The notes beneath the pieces were generated by a model that was not told where the DNA came from, did no database searches, and saw nothing but the letters and a program-made list of their open reading frames with translations. DNA of 36,550 nucleotides from positions 1-36,550 of the forward strand of contig CACZPI010000073.1 of assembly GCA_902783005.1 (NCBI GenBank), given 5' to 3'. The DNA is from an uncultured Ruminococcus sp. GTDB lineage: Bacteria > Bacillota > Clostridia > Oscillospirales > Ruminococcaceae. The translations under genes were made by a program, and so were the position numbers. Below are positions 14,585-23,268 of this stretch, piece by piece (within the stretch, counting starts at the first letter, position 1; every line of letters begins with the position of its first letter).

Positions 14585-16168
14585 ATGGCAAAACGAACGA
14601 TCAATCTCGATATGACCGCCTGCGACAACCGTGAAATGCGCATCGGTTCGATCACCTCTTGGGACGGCAGCGCCTCTGAGCTGGTGGAGGCCTCCGGCTA
14701 CGAGGAGCGCGGGAAGGGCGAAAAGCGAAGGGGCTGTGCAGGGGGAAAGGGTAAGCTATGTCAGCTGTGTGAGCTGAACATGCCGTTCTCCCAGCAGACC
14801 ATGTGTGCCAATGCGATCGTGGGGTGTCAGATCGGCAACATCACCGACTGCATCCTCATCGACCACGGCCCCATTGGCTGCTCGGCAAACCATGCACGGT
14901 TCAATTTAGGCTATAAAATGGGGCTGATCCGGAGAGGGAAGCCCGTGGAGAATCTGCGGATATTCAGCACGAATCTGAAGGAGCGGGACATGGTATTCGG
15001 TGCCAGTGACCGTCTCCGCCAGACGATACAGGATGCCTACGACCGCTACCATCCGAAGGCAATCTTCATTTCCATGAGCTGCTCTACTGCAATTATCGGG
15101 GAGGATATCGACAGCGTGGCAGACGAGAAAGAAGCGGAGCTTGGTATCCCGGTCGTACCGCTGCACTGTGAGGGCTTCCGCTCCAAGCATTGGAGCACCG
15201 GCTTCGACATTTCCCAGCATGGTGTCGTCCGTCAGATCGTCAAGCGCAACCCGAAGAAACAGCCCGATCTTATCAATATCGTTGCACTGTGGGGAACGGA
15301 TCATTTCACGGAAATGCTCAAACCCCTGGGACTGCGCGTCAATTACATGATCGACATGGCAAGCTATGATGAGCTGGCACAGGCATCCGAAGCCGTTGCG
15401 ACCGCGACATTCTGTCACACGCTTGGTTCCTACATGGCAACTGCACTGGAGGAGCATTTCGGTGTACCGCAGATCGATGCGCCGCAGCCCTATGGCATTG
15501 CTGCCACAGATGACTGGCTGCGTGCCATTGCGAAGGTCGTCGGGAAAGAGGAGGAGACCGAAGCCTACATCCAGTCAGAGCATGAACGCATCCAACCAAA
15601 GCTTGACGAGCTCCGGGAAAAGCTCAAAGGCTTGAACGGATTTGTGATGACCGGCTCTGCATACGCGCACGGCCTGATCTCTGTTCTGCGTGAGCTTGGA
15701 CTTGGCGTGGAAGGCTCCATTGTATTTCACCATGACCCGGTGTATGACAGCGGACATGAGCATCAGAACACGCTGAAATACCTTGTGGATACCTATGGGG
15801 ATATTCCGCATTTTACCGTCAGCAAAACACAGCCCTTCCAGCTCTATGCCATTCTGAAGCGTGTACGGACAGACTTTGTCATCATCCGTCACAACGGTCT
15901 GGCTCCGGTTGCCGCCAAACTCGGCATTCCGGCTCTGGCAATGGGTGATGAGCATTTTCCGGTCGGATATGACGGCATCATCCGTGTGGGAGAGATCCTG
16001 CTGGATATTGTTGCGAGAAAGAAATTCAATCAGGTGCTTTCCCGTCATACTGATTTAGGCTACACAGATTGGTGGCTCAGTCAGGAGGATCCATTCGTTC
16101 TGGCGAGAAAGCCGGAGCTGCTCGATGAACCGATCCATGAGGAGAATGGAGGGAAATACGATGGCTAA
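14585..16168 (+). CDS. Nitrogenase-like component 1 alpha subunit (NifD/MarD-like), copy 1
   Basis: A 527-residue NifD homologue, the alpha subunit of a reductase expected to hold a P-cluster with its beta partner and an active-site Fe-S cofactor. Candidate P-cluster cysteines are C74, C99 (DHGPIGC) and C166 (SMSCSTAIIGED). C277 (ATFCHTLGSYMA) matches the cofactor Cys of NifD. At the place of NifD His442 the protein reads FPVGYDG, so V460 replaces His. Further cysteines C51, C59, C62, C81 and C89 include a CxxC before CELNMPFSQQ. Context with MetA, MetY and sulfur promoters points to a methylthio-alkane-reductase-like enzyme rather than N2 fixation; the substrate is inferred. Start after GGAGAGG; overlaps K1 by 8 bases. 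Confidence 0.9.
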   Translation: MAKRTINLDMTACDNREMRIGSITSWDGSASELVEASGYEERGKGEKRRGCAGGKGKLCQLCELNMPFSQQTMCANAIVGCQIGNITDCILIDHGPIGCSANHARFNLGYKMGLIRRGKPVENLRIFSTNLKERDMVFGASDRLRQTIQDAYDRYHPKAIFISMSCSTAIIGEDIDSVADEKEAELGIPVVPLHCEGFRSKHWSTGFDISQHGVVRQIVKRNPKKQPDLINIVALWGTDHFTEMLKPLGLRVNYMIDMASYDELAQASEAVATATFCHTLGSYMATALEEHFGVPQIDAPQPYGIAATDDWLRAIAKVVGKEEETEAYIQSEHERIQPKLDELREKLKGLNGFVMTGSAYAHGLISVLRELGLGVEGSIVFHHDPVYDSGHEHQNTLKYLVDTYGDIPHFTVSKTQPFQLYAILKRVRTDFVIIRHNGLAPVAAKLGIPALAMGDEHFPVGYDGIIRVGEILLDIVARKKFNQVLSRHTDLGYTDWWLSQEDPFVLARKPELLDEPIHEENGGKYDG

Positions 16169-17501
16169 ACAGACAAAAAGCAACACCATTGTGCATCCGC
16201 GCTACGGCTGTGCCATTGGTGCAGCGTATACGGTCGCAGCAATTCCGGGCGGCGTTCCGATCGCGAACTGCGGACCGGGATGTGTGGACAAACAGTATTA
16301 TGGCCTCTCCGGCTCAAATGGGTTTCAAGGCTCCGGTGTGGCAAGCGGCGGTGATATGCCCAGTGTCAATTTCGGTGAAAACGAGGTCGTATTCGGCGGT
16401 GCAAAAAAGCTGGATGGGCTGATAAAATCTTCCCTGAAAATCGTTAAGGGCGATTTGTTTGTGATTCTTACCGGATGCTCCGGCGAGCTGATCGGCGACA
16501 ATGTAGAAAGTGTGGTCAAGACCTACAAACAGCAGGGCTACAACATCGTGTTTGCGGATACTGCCGGATTTAAGGGAAACAATCTGCGTGGCCATGAGAT
16601 CGTGGTGAAGGCGATCATTGACCAGTTTGTCGGTGACTATAAAGGCAGACGGCGTAAAAAGCTCATCAATCTTTGGACGGAGATACCATATTTCAATACC
16701 TTCTGGCGCGGCGATCTTGCCGAGCTGAAACGGGTGCTGGAGGGTGCCGGGTTTGAAGTCAATGTGTTCTTCGGCCCGCAGAGCAAGGGCATTTCTGAGT
16801 GGAAGAGCATTCCAAGGGCATCCTTTAATCTGGTCGTTTCGCCGTGGGTCGGTGTCAGCATTGCAAAGCACCTCGAAAAGAAATACGGACAGCCGTATCT
16901 GCATATTCCGGTGCTGCCCATCGGCGAGGAGGCGACCTCTGCTTTCCTGCGCCGGGTCGTGGAGTTTGCCGGTATCTCACCGGAAATAGCGGAGAAATTT
17001 ATTGCACGAGAGGCACATGAGTATTACTATTATCTGGAGCACTTTGCAGATTTCTTTGCAGAATACTGGTTCGGTCTGCCCTCCAAGTTTGCGGCAGTCG
17101 GGGACAGTGCCTATAACATTGCACTGACGAAATTTCTTGCCGATCAGGTGGGACTGATTCCGGTGCGGCAGATCATCACAGATGATCCCCCGGAGAAATT
17201 CCGGGAGAGTATTTCCGCTCTCTACCACGACTTAACAGAGGGTGTGGAGATCGACCCGGAATACATCGAGGACGGGTATCTGGTCGAGCAGGCGCTCTAT
17301 GATACGGATTTCGGTACTGGCGTTCCGCTGATTCTCGGCTCCTCGTGGGAGAAGGATGTTGCCGCAGAGCGCAAGGGGCTTCTCCTTGAGGTTGGTACAC
17401 CCGCCACGGAGGAGGTCGTCATCAACCGCAGCTATATCGGCTACCGGGGGGCATTGACGCTTCTTGAAAAAATTTATACCTCTACTGTCGGAGGAAAGTA
17501 A
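16161..17501 (+). CDS. Nitrogenase-like component 1 beta subunit (NifK/MarK-like), copy 1
   Basis: A 446-residue NifK homologue that would complete the alpha2beta2 enzyme with D1. The P-cluster positions are C17 (YGCAIGAAY, cf. NifK C-x-P-x-G-A), C41 (NCGPGC, with extra C37) and C106 (LTGCSGELIGDN). Start is the ATG at 16161, preceded by GGAGGG inside the D1 3' end; the in-frame ATG 12 codons upstream lacks a ribosome site. It is shorter than NifK of true nitrogenases (over 500 residues), as usual for nitrogenase-like proteins. A terminator follows, so D1-K1 is a two-gene operon. Confidence 0.9.
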   Translation: MAKQTKSNTIVHPRYGCAIGAAYTVAAIPGGVPIANCGPGCVDKQYYGLSGSNGFQGSGVASGGDMPSVNFGENEVVFGGAKKLDGLIKSSLKIVKGDLFVILTGCSGELIGDNVESVVKTYKQQGYNIVFADTAGFKGNNLRGHEIVVKAIIDQFVGDYKGRRRKKLINLWTEIPYFNTFWRGDLAELKRVLEGAGFEVNVFFGPQSKGISEWKSIPRASFNLVVSPWVGVSIAKHLEKKYGQPYLHIPVLPIGEEATSAFLRRVVEFAGISPEIAEKFIAREAHEYYYYLEHFADFFAEYWFGLPSKFAAVGDSAYNIALTKFLADQVGLIPVRQIITDDPPEKFRESISALYHDLTEGVEIDPEYIEDGYLVEQALYDTDFGTGVPLILGSSWEKDVAAERKGLLLEVGTPATEEVVINRSYIGYRGALTLLEKIYTSTVGGK

Positions 17502-17507
17502 ATTACG

Positions 17508-17539
17508 GCTCCCGGTGCAAGCAGCATCGGGAGCTTTTT
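17508..17539 (+). terminator. Terminator after K1
   Basis: An 11-bp stem with one G-U (GCTCCCGGTGC / GCATCGGGAGC), loop AAGCA, followed by five T. Confidence 0.88.
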
Positions 17540-17555
17540 CAATTTCCCCTATATA

Positions 17556-17621
17556 TCAAAATAATTTAGATTTGTCGCTCAAAAGAAACAATTGGACAAA
17601 CCCAATGCACCGTGCTATAAT
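17556..17621 (+). promoter_or_regulatory. Sulfur-regulon promoter 5 (second transporter and D2-K2)
   Basis: First half-element at 17556 (TCAAAATAATTTAGATT), second at 17579 (TCAAAAGAAACAAT), TGGACA at 17593-17598, 17-bp spacer, TATAAT at 17616-17621. Confidence 0.82.
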
Positions 17622-17671
17622 GTGATTATGCAAGATCCAAATTTCAATTAGCAGAAAGGAATGTAGGAATT

Positions 17672-18772
17672 ATGAAAAGAAAAATTGCAGTGATTTCGGC
17701 GTTTGTGCTGGCATCCTGCGCACTGCTGACCGGATGCGGCAGCGGGAACACTGATTCCCGGACGGATACCGCATCGCAGTCTGCTGCGCAGACGGACGGA
17801 ACAAAGAAAACCGTAAAGCTGAATGTCGGCTATCTTCCCTCACCCGGTCATCTTCTGTATTTTGTCGCAAAGGAAGAGGGACTGTTCGAGGAGGAGGGAC
17901 TGGATGTCAATTTGGTACTGTTCAACGAGAATAACAGTGAGCTGGCATCTCTGGAATCCGGCAAGATCGATGTCGGCGCATTCGGCTCCAGCGAGCTTGT
18001 GACATATCTTGCGGACGGGCATGAGCTGACTGTATTCGGCGGTGCCATGATCGCAGGGCATGGTCTGATCGTCAAGCCGGAACTGGTCGAGGGCATTCCG
18101 GAGGAGGAGTGGACGCTCGATCTGCTCAAGGGCAAAAACGTCGGCGTAGAGGGCGTCGATTCCGGTCATATCGTATACCGTGCGGCTGTCAAAAAGCTCG
18201 GACTGGAGGACGAGGTCAATTTTCAGATCTTTTCCGACGGTGCCGATGCATACAACTCTCTGAAAAATGATGATATTGATGCCGCCATCCTGTATGCCCC
18301 CTACCGTATTCTTGCCGAGGATGAGGGCTATGTGATCTTCTCCAACAGCGGCACTGTGGAGGGGTATGAGGATCATGTATGCTGCCGGCAGGCGGCGCTT
18401 TCCTCCACCCTTGCCAATGAGCCGGATACTTATACAGCGTTCCTGCGTGCGCTCATCCGCGCCTATCATTTCTATCAGGAAAATCCGGATAAGACCATTG
18501 CCGATTCACAGATCTATGTGGACGTGGACGAGGAATCCCTGCGAAAGGATACCTATGACTATGATTCCCAGATCGCAAATCCCGACCCGGACATCACGGG
18601 CATGACCAACTTCTATGAGGCTTTGGTCTATACGGATTTCGTAGAGGAATTTGACATCTCGCAGGGGCTGTCCTCCGAGCTGTATGACAAGGCCTTGCAG
18701 GAAGTCGCAGCGGAAAACCCGGATGATGCGATTTATCAGTATCTGCTTGACTACCACAACGAGAGAGACTGA
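17672..18772 (+). CDS. ABC transporter substrate-binding lipoprotein, copy 2
   Basis: A 366-residue lipoprotein (lipobox LLTGC, Cys 22) that is a clear paralogue of the binding protein at 6574: the mature domain begins LNVGYLPSPGHLLYFVAKEE and keeps the Cys-Cys-Arg motif (DHVCCRQ). It heads an operon with a permease and the second D/K pair, which ties uptake directly to a nitrogenase-like enzyme. The ligand may therefore be that enzyme's organosulfur substrate or a related compound. No ATPase gene follows. Confidence 0.88.
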   Translation: MKRKIAVISAFVLASCALLTGCGSGNTDSRTDTASQSAAQTDGTKKTVKLNVGYLPSPGHLLYFVAKEEGLFEEEGLDVNLVLFNENNSELASLESGKIDVGAFGSSELVTYLADGHELTVFGGAMIAGHGLIVKPELVEGIPEEEWTLDLLKGKNVGVEGVDSGHIVYRAAVKKLGLEDEVNFQIFSDGADAYNSLKNDDIDAAILYAPYRILAEDEGYVIFSNSGTVEGYEDHVCCRQAALSSTLANEPDTYTAFLRALIRAYHFYQENPDKTIADSQIYVDVDEESLRKDTYDYDSQIANPDPDITGMTNFYEALVYTDFVEEFDISQGLSSELYDKALQEVAAENPDDAIYQYLLDYHNERD

Positions 18773-19692
18773 TGGAGAAATTTAAACGGCTTTTTTCAGC
18801 AACGCAGATTCTGTTTCTGCTGAGTATTCTGGTACAATTTCTTCCGAACCGGACAGAACGTCCCGGGGAGCGCATCTATGCCATCGGATTGATCTTGATT
18901 TTGGGAGCAATGCAGGTGCTTACAGCGCTTGTGATGCCGCTGTCAAAGGACTATCGGACATGGAACGGTGTTTTCGGTTTTATCTTTGCAGCACTGGGGC
19001 TTTGGACACTGCTGACCGCAAAGCTTGCCGTGATCCCGCAGGACATTTTTAAGGCACCTGACATTGTGGCAGAGCAATTTGTAAAGGATCTGCCCCGGCT
19101 GATGAAGGATCTGGGTGCCAGTATGGTAACGATCACGGTGGGATATGTGCTGGCACTGGCGACAGCCATTCCAATTGGACTGTTTCTGGGGTGGAACGCC
19201 CAGATCGGCAGGGTAAGTGAGCACATTGCCGATTTCTTTGGCTCTATCCCGCCCATTGTGTTCATTCCCTATACGCTTGCCCTGCTGCCGACCTTCAAGA
19301 GCTGCTCCATATTTGTGATCTTTATTACTGCCTTCTGGCCGATCCTGTCCGGTACGATGAGCGGCGTGCAGAATGTCAGTGAGGAGACGATCAACAGTGC
19401 GAAGTCGCTTTGTGTATCGAAGCTCTCGATGCTGTTCCGGATCCTGCTTCCTGCGTCGCTGCCGCAGGTGTTTGACGGCTGCAATATCGGACTGCTGCTG
19501 TCCTTTATTCTGCTGACCTCCGCAGAGATGATCGGCGGAAACAGCGGCATCGGATTTTACATCCAGTATTATACGAATTTCGGCAATTTCACAAGGATCA
19601 TGGTGGGTATCATTTTTCTTGGCATCATTGTGACGGTCGTCACCAATCTGGTGAAGCTTCTGGAAAATTGTCTGCTTCGCTGGAAAAAATAA
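18772..19692 (+). CDS. ABC transporter permease, copy 2
   Basis: A 306-residue membrane protein, paralogous to the permease at 8549: same N-terminal hydrophobic extension, same core and coupling-loop region (KSLCVSKLSMLFRILLPASL) and the shared stretch SFILLTSAEMIGG. The start overlaps the binding-protein stop by one base (TGATG). There is no ATPase in this operon, so it must borrow one; the only candidate in the window is the frameshifted gene at 7756. Confidence 0.87.
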   Translation: MEKFKRLFSATQILFLLSILVQFLPNRTERPGERIYAIGLILILGAMQVLTALVMPLSKDYRTWNGVFGFIFAALGLWTLLTAKLAVIPQDIFKAPDIVAEQFVKDLPRLMKDLGASMVTITVGYVLALATAIPIGLFLGWNAQIGRVSEHIADFFGSIPPIVFIPYTLALLPTFKSCSIFVIFITAFWPILSGTMSGVQNVSEETINSAKSLCVSKLSMLFRILLPASLPQVFDGCNIGLLLSFILLTSAEMIGGNSGIGFYIQYYTNFGNFTRIMVGIIFLGIIVTVVTNLVKLLENCLLRWKK

Positions 19693-19721
19693 GCATATTG
19701 AAATGGGAAAGGATATTTTCA

Positions 19722-21284
19722 ATGGCAAGAAATATTCAATTAGATCTGGAAACGGTAGAAAACCGGGAAATGCGTCTCGGTTCCATTATTTCATGGGACG
19801 GCAGCGCCTCCGAGCTGGTGGAGCTGTCCCGCTATGAGGAGCGTGCGCTCCGTCACAAGGGCTGTCCCGGCGCCGGCAAGAACGGTGAGGGCTGCCGCCT
19901 GTGCGAGCTGAACATGCCCTTTAATCAGCAGAGCATGTGCGCCAATTCCATTGCTGCCTGTCAGGCAGGAAATCTGCGTGACTGCGTTTTGATCCAGCAC
20001 TCCCCGGTCGGATGTACGGCACGAAATCCGGAGTTCAATCTGGCGTTCCGCAACGGTCTGGAGCGCCGCGGCATCAAGCCGCGGAACATCAACATCATGA
20101 CGACCAATCTGCTGGAGAATGACATGGTATTCGGCGCATCCGAAAAGCTCAAAAAGGCAGCACGGGAGGCATACGAGCGATATAATCCCAAAGCGATCTT
20201 CTTCTCCATGAGCTGTTCGACTGCCATCATCGGCGAGGATCTGAGCAGCATTGCTGCCGAAATGGAGGATGAACTGGGCATTCCGGTCGCACCCATGCAC
20301 TGCGAGGGCTTCCGCTCCAAGCATTGGAGTACAGGCTTCGACATTGCCCAGCATGCTGTGCTTCGCCATATTGTCAACAAGCATCCGAAGAAGCAGCCCG
20401 ATCTCATCAACATCGTTGCCCTCTGGGGAACGGATTATTTTACGGAAATGCTAAAGCCTCTCGGTCTCCGGGTCAACTACATCATGGACATTGCAAGCTT
20501 TGATGAGCTGGCGCAGACCTCCGAGGCGGCATGTACCTCTGCATTCTGCCATACGCTTGGTTCCTATTTTGCAACGGCTCTGGAGCAGGAATATGGTGTG
20601 CCTCAGATTCGTGCTCCCCAGCCTTATGGCTTTGCCGGGACGGATGCATGGCTGCGTGCCATTGCAAAGCAGGTCGGCAAGGAAACGGAAGCGGAGGCTT
20701 TTATCGCCTCTGAGCACGAGCGAGTGAAGCCGAAGATCGACGCACTGCGGGCGAAGCTAAAGGGTGTCAGCGGCTTTGTCCTGACCGGCTCCTCCTATGC
20801 ACATGGTCTGATCTCTGTTCTTCGTGATCTGGGGATCACGGTGGACGGCTCTGTTGTATTCCATCATGACCCTGTCTACGACGGCGGCTACGAGGAACAG
20901 AATACGCTGAAAACGCTGGTGGAGGAATACGGTGATATTCCGCATTTTACAGTCAGCAAAACACAGCCTTTCCAGCTTCCCGCACTCTTGAAGCGTGTGA
21001 AGGCAGATTTCATTATCATCCGTCATAACGGTCTTGCGCCGAATGCCGCAAGAATGGGCATTCCGTCCTTTGCTATTGGTGACGAGCATTTCCCGGTCGG
21101 CTACGACGGCATGATCCGTGTTGGTGAGGCAGTCATTGAAGTGCTTGCCCGCAAAAAGATGAATCAGGTTTTGCAGCGGCATGTGTCGCTGCCGTACAGC
21201 GATTGGTGGCTAAGCCAGAAGGATCCCTTCATTCTGGCAAAGCATCCGGAGGTTCTGGATGAAGCAGAGGAGGTGCAGGACTGA
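19722..21284 (+). CDS. Nitrogenase-like component 1 alpha subunit, copy 2
   Basis: A 520-residue paralogue of D1. All motif cysteines are kept: C48, C58, C61, C73, C80, C88, C98 (QHSPVGC), C165 (SMSCSTAIIGED) and the cofactor Cys equivalent C276 (SAFCHTLG). It again reads FPVGYDG where NifD has its His442 ligand. The ATG at 19722 follows GGAAAGGA; the in-frame ATG 18 codons upstream lies in the permease 3' end. Differences from D1 cluster in the stretch after the second P-cluster cysteine (SPVGCTARNPEFN versus GPIGCSANHARFN), so the two pairs may differ in substrate. One-base overlap with K2. Confidence 0.9.
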   Translation: MARNIQLDLETVENREMRLGSIISWDGSASELVELSRYEERALRHKGCPGAGKNGEGCRLCELNMPFNQQSMCANSIAACQAGNLRDCVLIQHSPVGCTARNPEFNLAFRNGLERRGIKPRNINIMTTNLLENDMVFGASEKLKKAAREAYERYNPKAIFFSMSCSTAIIGEDLSSIAAEMEDELGIPVAPMHCEGFRSKHWSTGFDIAQHAVLRHIVNKHPKKQPDLINIVALWGTDYFTEMLKPLGLRVNYIMDIASFDELAQTSEAACTSAFCHTLGSYFATALEQEYGVPQIRAPQPYGFAGTDAWLRAIAKQVGKETEAEAFIASEHERVKPKIDALRAKLKGVSGFVLTGSSYAHGLISVLRDLGITVDGSVVFHHDPVYDGGYEEQNTLKTLVEEYGDIPHFTVSKTQPFQLPALLKRVKADFIIIRHNGLAPNAARMGIPSFAIGDEHFPVGYDGMIRVGEAVIEVLARKKMNQVLQRHVSLPYSDWWLSQKDPFILAKHPEVLDEAEEVQD

Positions 21285-22618
21285 TGGAAAAGAAAAAGCA
21301 TACCACGATTACGCACCCGCATTATGCCTGCTCGATCGGCGCGGCGTATACTGTCTCCGCAATTCCGGGTGCTGTTCCGGTCATTAACTGCGGCCCCGGC
21401 TGCGTTGACCAGCAGTATTTTACCATGTCCTTCTGCAACGGCTTTCAAGGCTCTATTGGTGCAGGAGGCGGCGATATTCCGGGAACCAATTCCGGCGAAA
21501 ATGAGATCGTTTTCGGCGGCGCCAAGAAGCTGGACGGTGTCATCAGATCGGCACTGAAGATCATGAAGGGCGATCTGTTTGTGGTGCTCTCCGGCTGCTC
21601 TCCGCAGCTTGTCGGTGACGATGTGGATTCCGTGGTGAAGAAATACCGTGAGCAGGGCTATCCGATCGTTCATGCCGAGGTTCCCGGCTTCAAGGGAAAT
21701 AACCTGTGGGGACATGAGGAGGTCGTCATTTCCATCATTGACCAGTTTGTGGGAGAACAGAAGGGCAGACGGCGCAAAAAGCTTGTCAATCTCTGGATGG
21801 GAGCACCCTATTTCAACACCTTCTGGCGCGGTGACTACATCGAGATGAAGCGCATTCTGGAGGGGGCGGGCTTTGAGGTCAACGTGTTCTTCGGCAGCGA
21901 GAGCGCAGGCGTCTCTGAGTGGAAGAACATCCCAAAGGCGGCATTTAACCTCGTGGTCTCCCCGTGGCTGAATCTGCGGGTGGCAGAGCATCTTGAAAGG
22001 AAATACGGTCAGCCCTACCTGCATATCCCGATCCTGCCTGTCGGTGAAGAGGCGACGACTGCGTTTCTGCGGCAAGTAGTGGAGTTTGCCGGCATAGACA
22101 ATGCGAAAGCGGAGCGGTTCATTGAAAAGGAGGCAGCAAGATATTACTACTTCTTTGACCACTTTGCAGATTTCTTTGCGGAATACTGGTTTGGCTTTCC
22201 GTCTCAGTTTGCCATCGTGGGGGATGCGGCTTACAATATTGCCTTGTCGAAATTCCTCGCCGATCAGATCGGTCTGATACCGGTCGGACAGATCATCTCC
22301 GACAATACGCCCGTGAAGCACCGTGATGCTGTTGCGGCACTGTATGCGGAGCTGTCCGAGGGTGTATCCGGCAATATGGAATTTATTGAGGACGGGTATC
22401 TCATTGAGAAAAAGCTCTCAGAGTATGATTTCGGCAGCGGAACGCCGCTCATTCTTGGCTCTTCTTGGGAGCAGGATGTGGCAGATGAGATCGGTGCGCT
22501 TCTTGTGGAGGTCGGCACCATCGCCACTGAGGAGGTTGTGCTGAACCGGACGTATGTCGGCTATACGGGGGCACTGCAATTTCTGGAGAAGATCTATTCA
22601 GCGGCGGTCAGCGGATAA
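21284..22618 (+). CDS. Nitrogenase-like component 1 beta subunit, copy 2
   Basis: A 444-residue paralogue of K1 with the same metal positions: C16 (YACSIGAAY), C36 and C40 (NCGPGC) and C105 (LSGCSPQLVGDD). Strong conservation runs to the C-terminus (YVGYTGALQFLEKIYSAAV). Coupled to D2 by TGATG. Last gene of the binding protein-permease-D2-K2 operon; no clear terminator hairpin follows before promoter 6. Confidence 0.9.
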   Translation: MEKKKHTTITHPHYACSIGAAYTVSAIPGAVPVINCGPGCVDQQYFTMSFCNGFQGSIGAGGGDIPGTNSGENEIVFGGAKKLDGVIRSALKIMKGDLFVVLSGCSPQLVGDDVDSVVKKYREQGYPIVHAEVPGFKGNNLWGHEEVVISIIDQFVGEQKGRRRKKLVNLWMGAPYFNTFWRGDYIEMKRILEGAGFEVNVFFGSESAGVSEWKNIPKAAFNLVVSPWLNLRVAEHLERKYGQPYLHIPILPVGEEATTAFLRQVVEFAGIDNAKAERFIEKEAARYYYFFDHFADFFAEYWFGFPSQFAIVGDAAYNIALSKFLADQIGLIPVGQIISDNTPVKHRDAVAALYAELSEGVSGNMEFIEDGYLIEKKLSEYDFGSGTPLILGSSWEQDVADEIGALLVEVGTIATEEVVLNRTYVGYTGALQFLEKIYSAAVSG

Positions 22619-22642
22619 CCGATCATCATTTTTACCTATATC

Positions 22643-22708
22643 TCAAACTTTTTTAGAATGCACTCTCGAAAACAGGTATTGGACAAATCTGCCATCCCGT
22701 GTTATACT
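22643..22708 (+). promoter_or_regulatory. Sulfur-regulon promoter 6 (nifX/nifB/nifH operon)
   Basis: First half-element at 22643 (TCAAACTTTTTTAGAAT), second at 22666 (TCGAAAACAGGTAT), TGGACA at 22680-22685, 17-bp spacer, TATACT at 22703-22708. Confidence 0.8.
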
Positions 22709-22736
22709 GTTAGCATAGTAAACAACAAAGGAGCGA

Positions 22737-23256
22737 ATGCGAGTGGCAAAGAAAATCAACCTCGAAATCCGACCTGTATTATTATTTCCTGGAGCATTTT
22801 GCAGAATTTTTCTCGGAGTATTGGTTCGGTCTGCCGTCACAAGTAGCCGTCATCGGTGACAGCGCCTATACGCTTGCCTATACGAAATATCTGGCTTCGC
22901 AGATCGGCATGATTCCGGTGAAGCAAATCATCACCGACAACCCGCCGGAGAAATATCGCGAAGGCATCCGGGAGCTGTTCCGGAATCTGGCGGAGGGTGT
23001 TTCGGTCGAGCCGGAATTTATCGAGGACGGCTATCTGGTGGAGGAATCGCTCCGGCAGACGGATTTCGGCTCCGGTGTGCCGCTGATTCTCGGCACGACA
23101 TGGGAGGCGGAGGTCGCCGCCGAAAAGGGCGGGCTGCTCATCGAGGTGGGACCGCCCACCACAGAGGAGGTCGCCATCAACAAGACGTACATCGGCTACC
23201 GCGGCGCATTCACGCTTTTGGAGCGTATCTATTCCGCGGCGGTGGGCGGTAAATAA
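22737..23256 (+). pseudogene. Collapsed third D/K locus: D start fused out of frame to K end
   Basis: After the promoter and GGAG site the reading frame begins MRVAKKINLEI, the start of a D subunit (compare MAKRTINLDM). From about 22774 the DNA encodes the last 160 residues of a K subunit (YYYFLEHFAEFFSEYWFGLP to IYSAAVGGK) in another frame. About 2.4 kb, the rest of D and most of K, has been deleted. The K tail differs from K1 and K2, so it was a third pair, not a copy made by the deletion. A frame of 115 residues from 22909 remains open but lacks all metal sites. The promoter now drives the cofactor genes behind it. Confidence 0.88.
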
Positions 23257-23268
23257 AGAGGTGATACG

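Noticed and set aside
17629-17652. Seven-codon frame MQDPNFN after promoter 5
   Set aside because: No ribosome site, no Met/Cys codons of interest, and no terminator before the binding protein.
21164-22321. 385-residue minus-strand frame
   Set aside because: Shadow of the K2 gene; composition rich in His/Arg with no motifs.
14585-22618. True nitrogen fixation (nif) cluster
   Set aside because: No nifEN or nifV, shortened K subunits, missing cofactor His, and methionine-gene context argue for a sulfur-directed nitrogenase-like system.
19722-22618. D2-K2 as a NifEN-like scaffold for D1-K1
   Set aside because: All cluster cysteines are the same in both pairs, including the active-site Cys equivalent, and D2-K2 is joined to a transporter rather than to nifB. 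Not fully excluded; phylogeny would decide.
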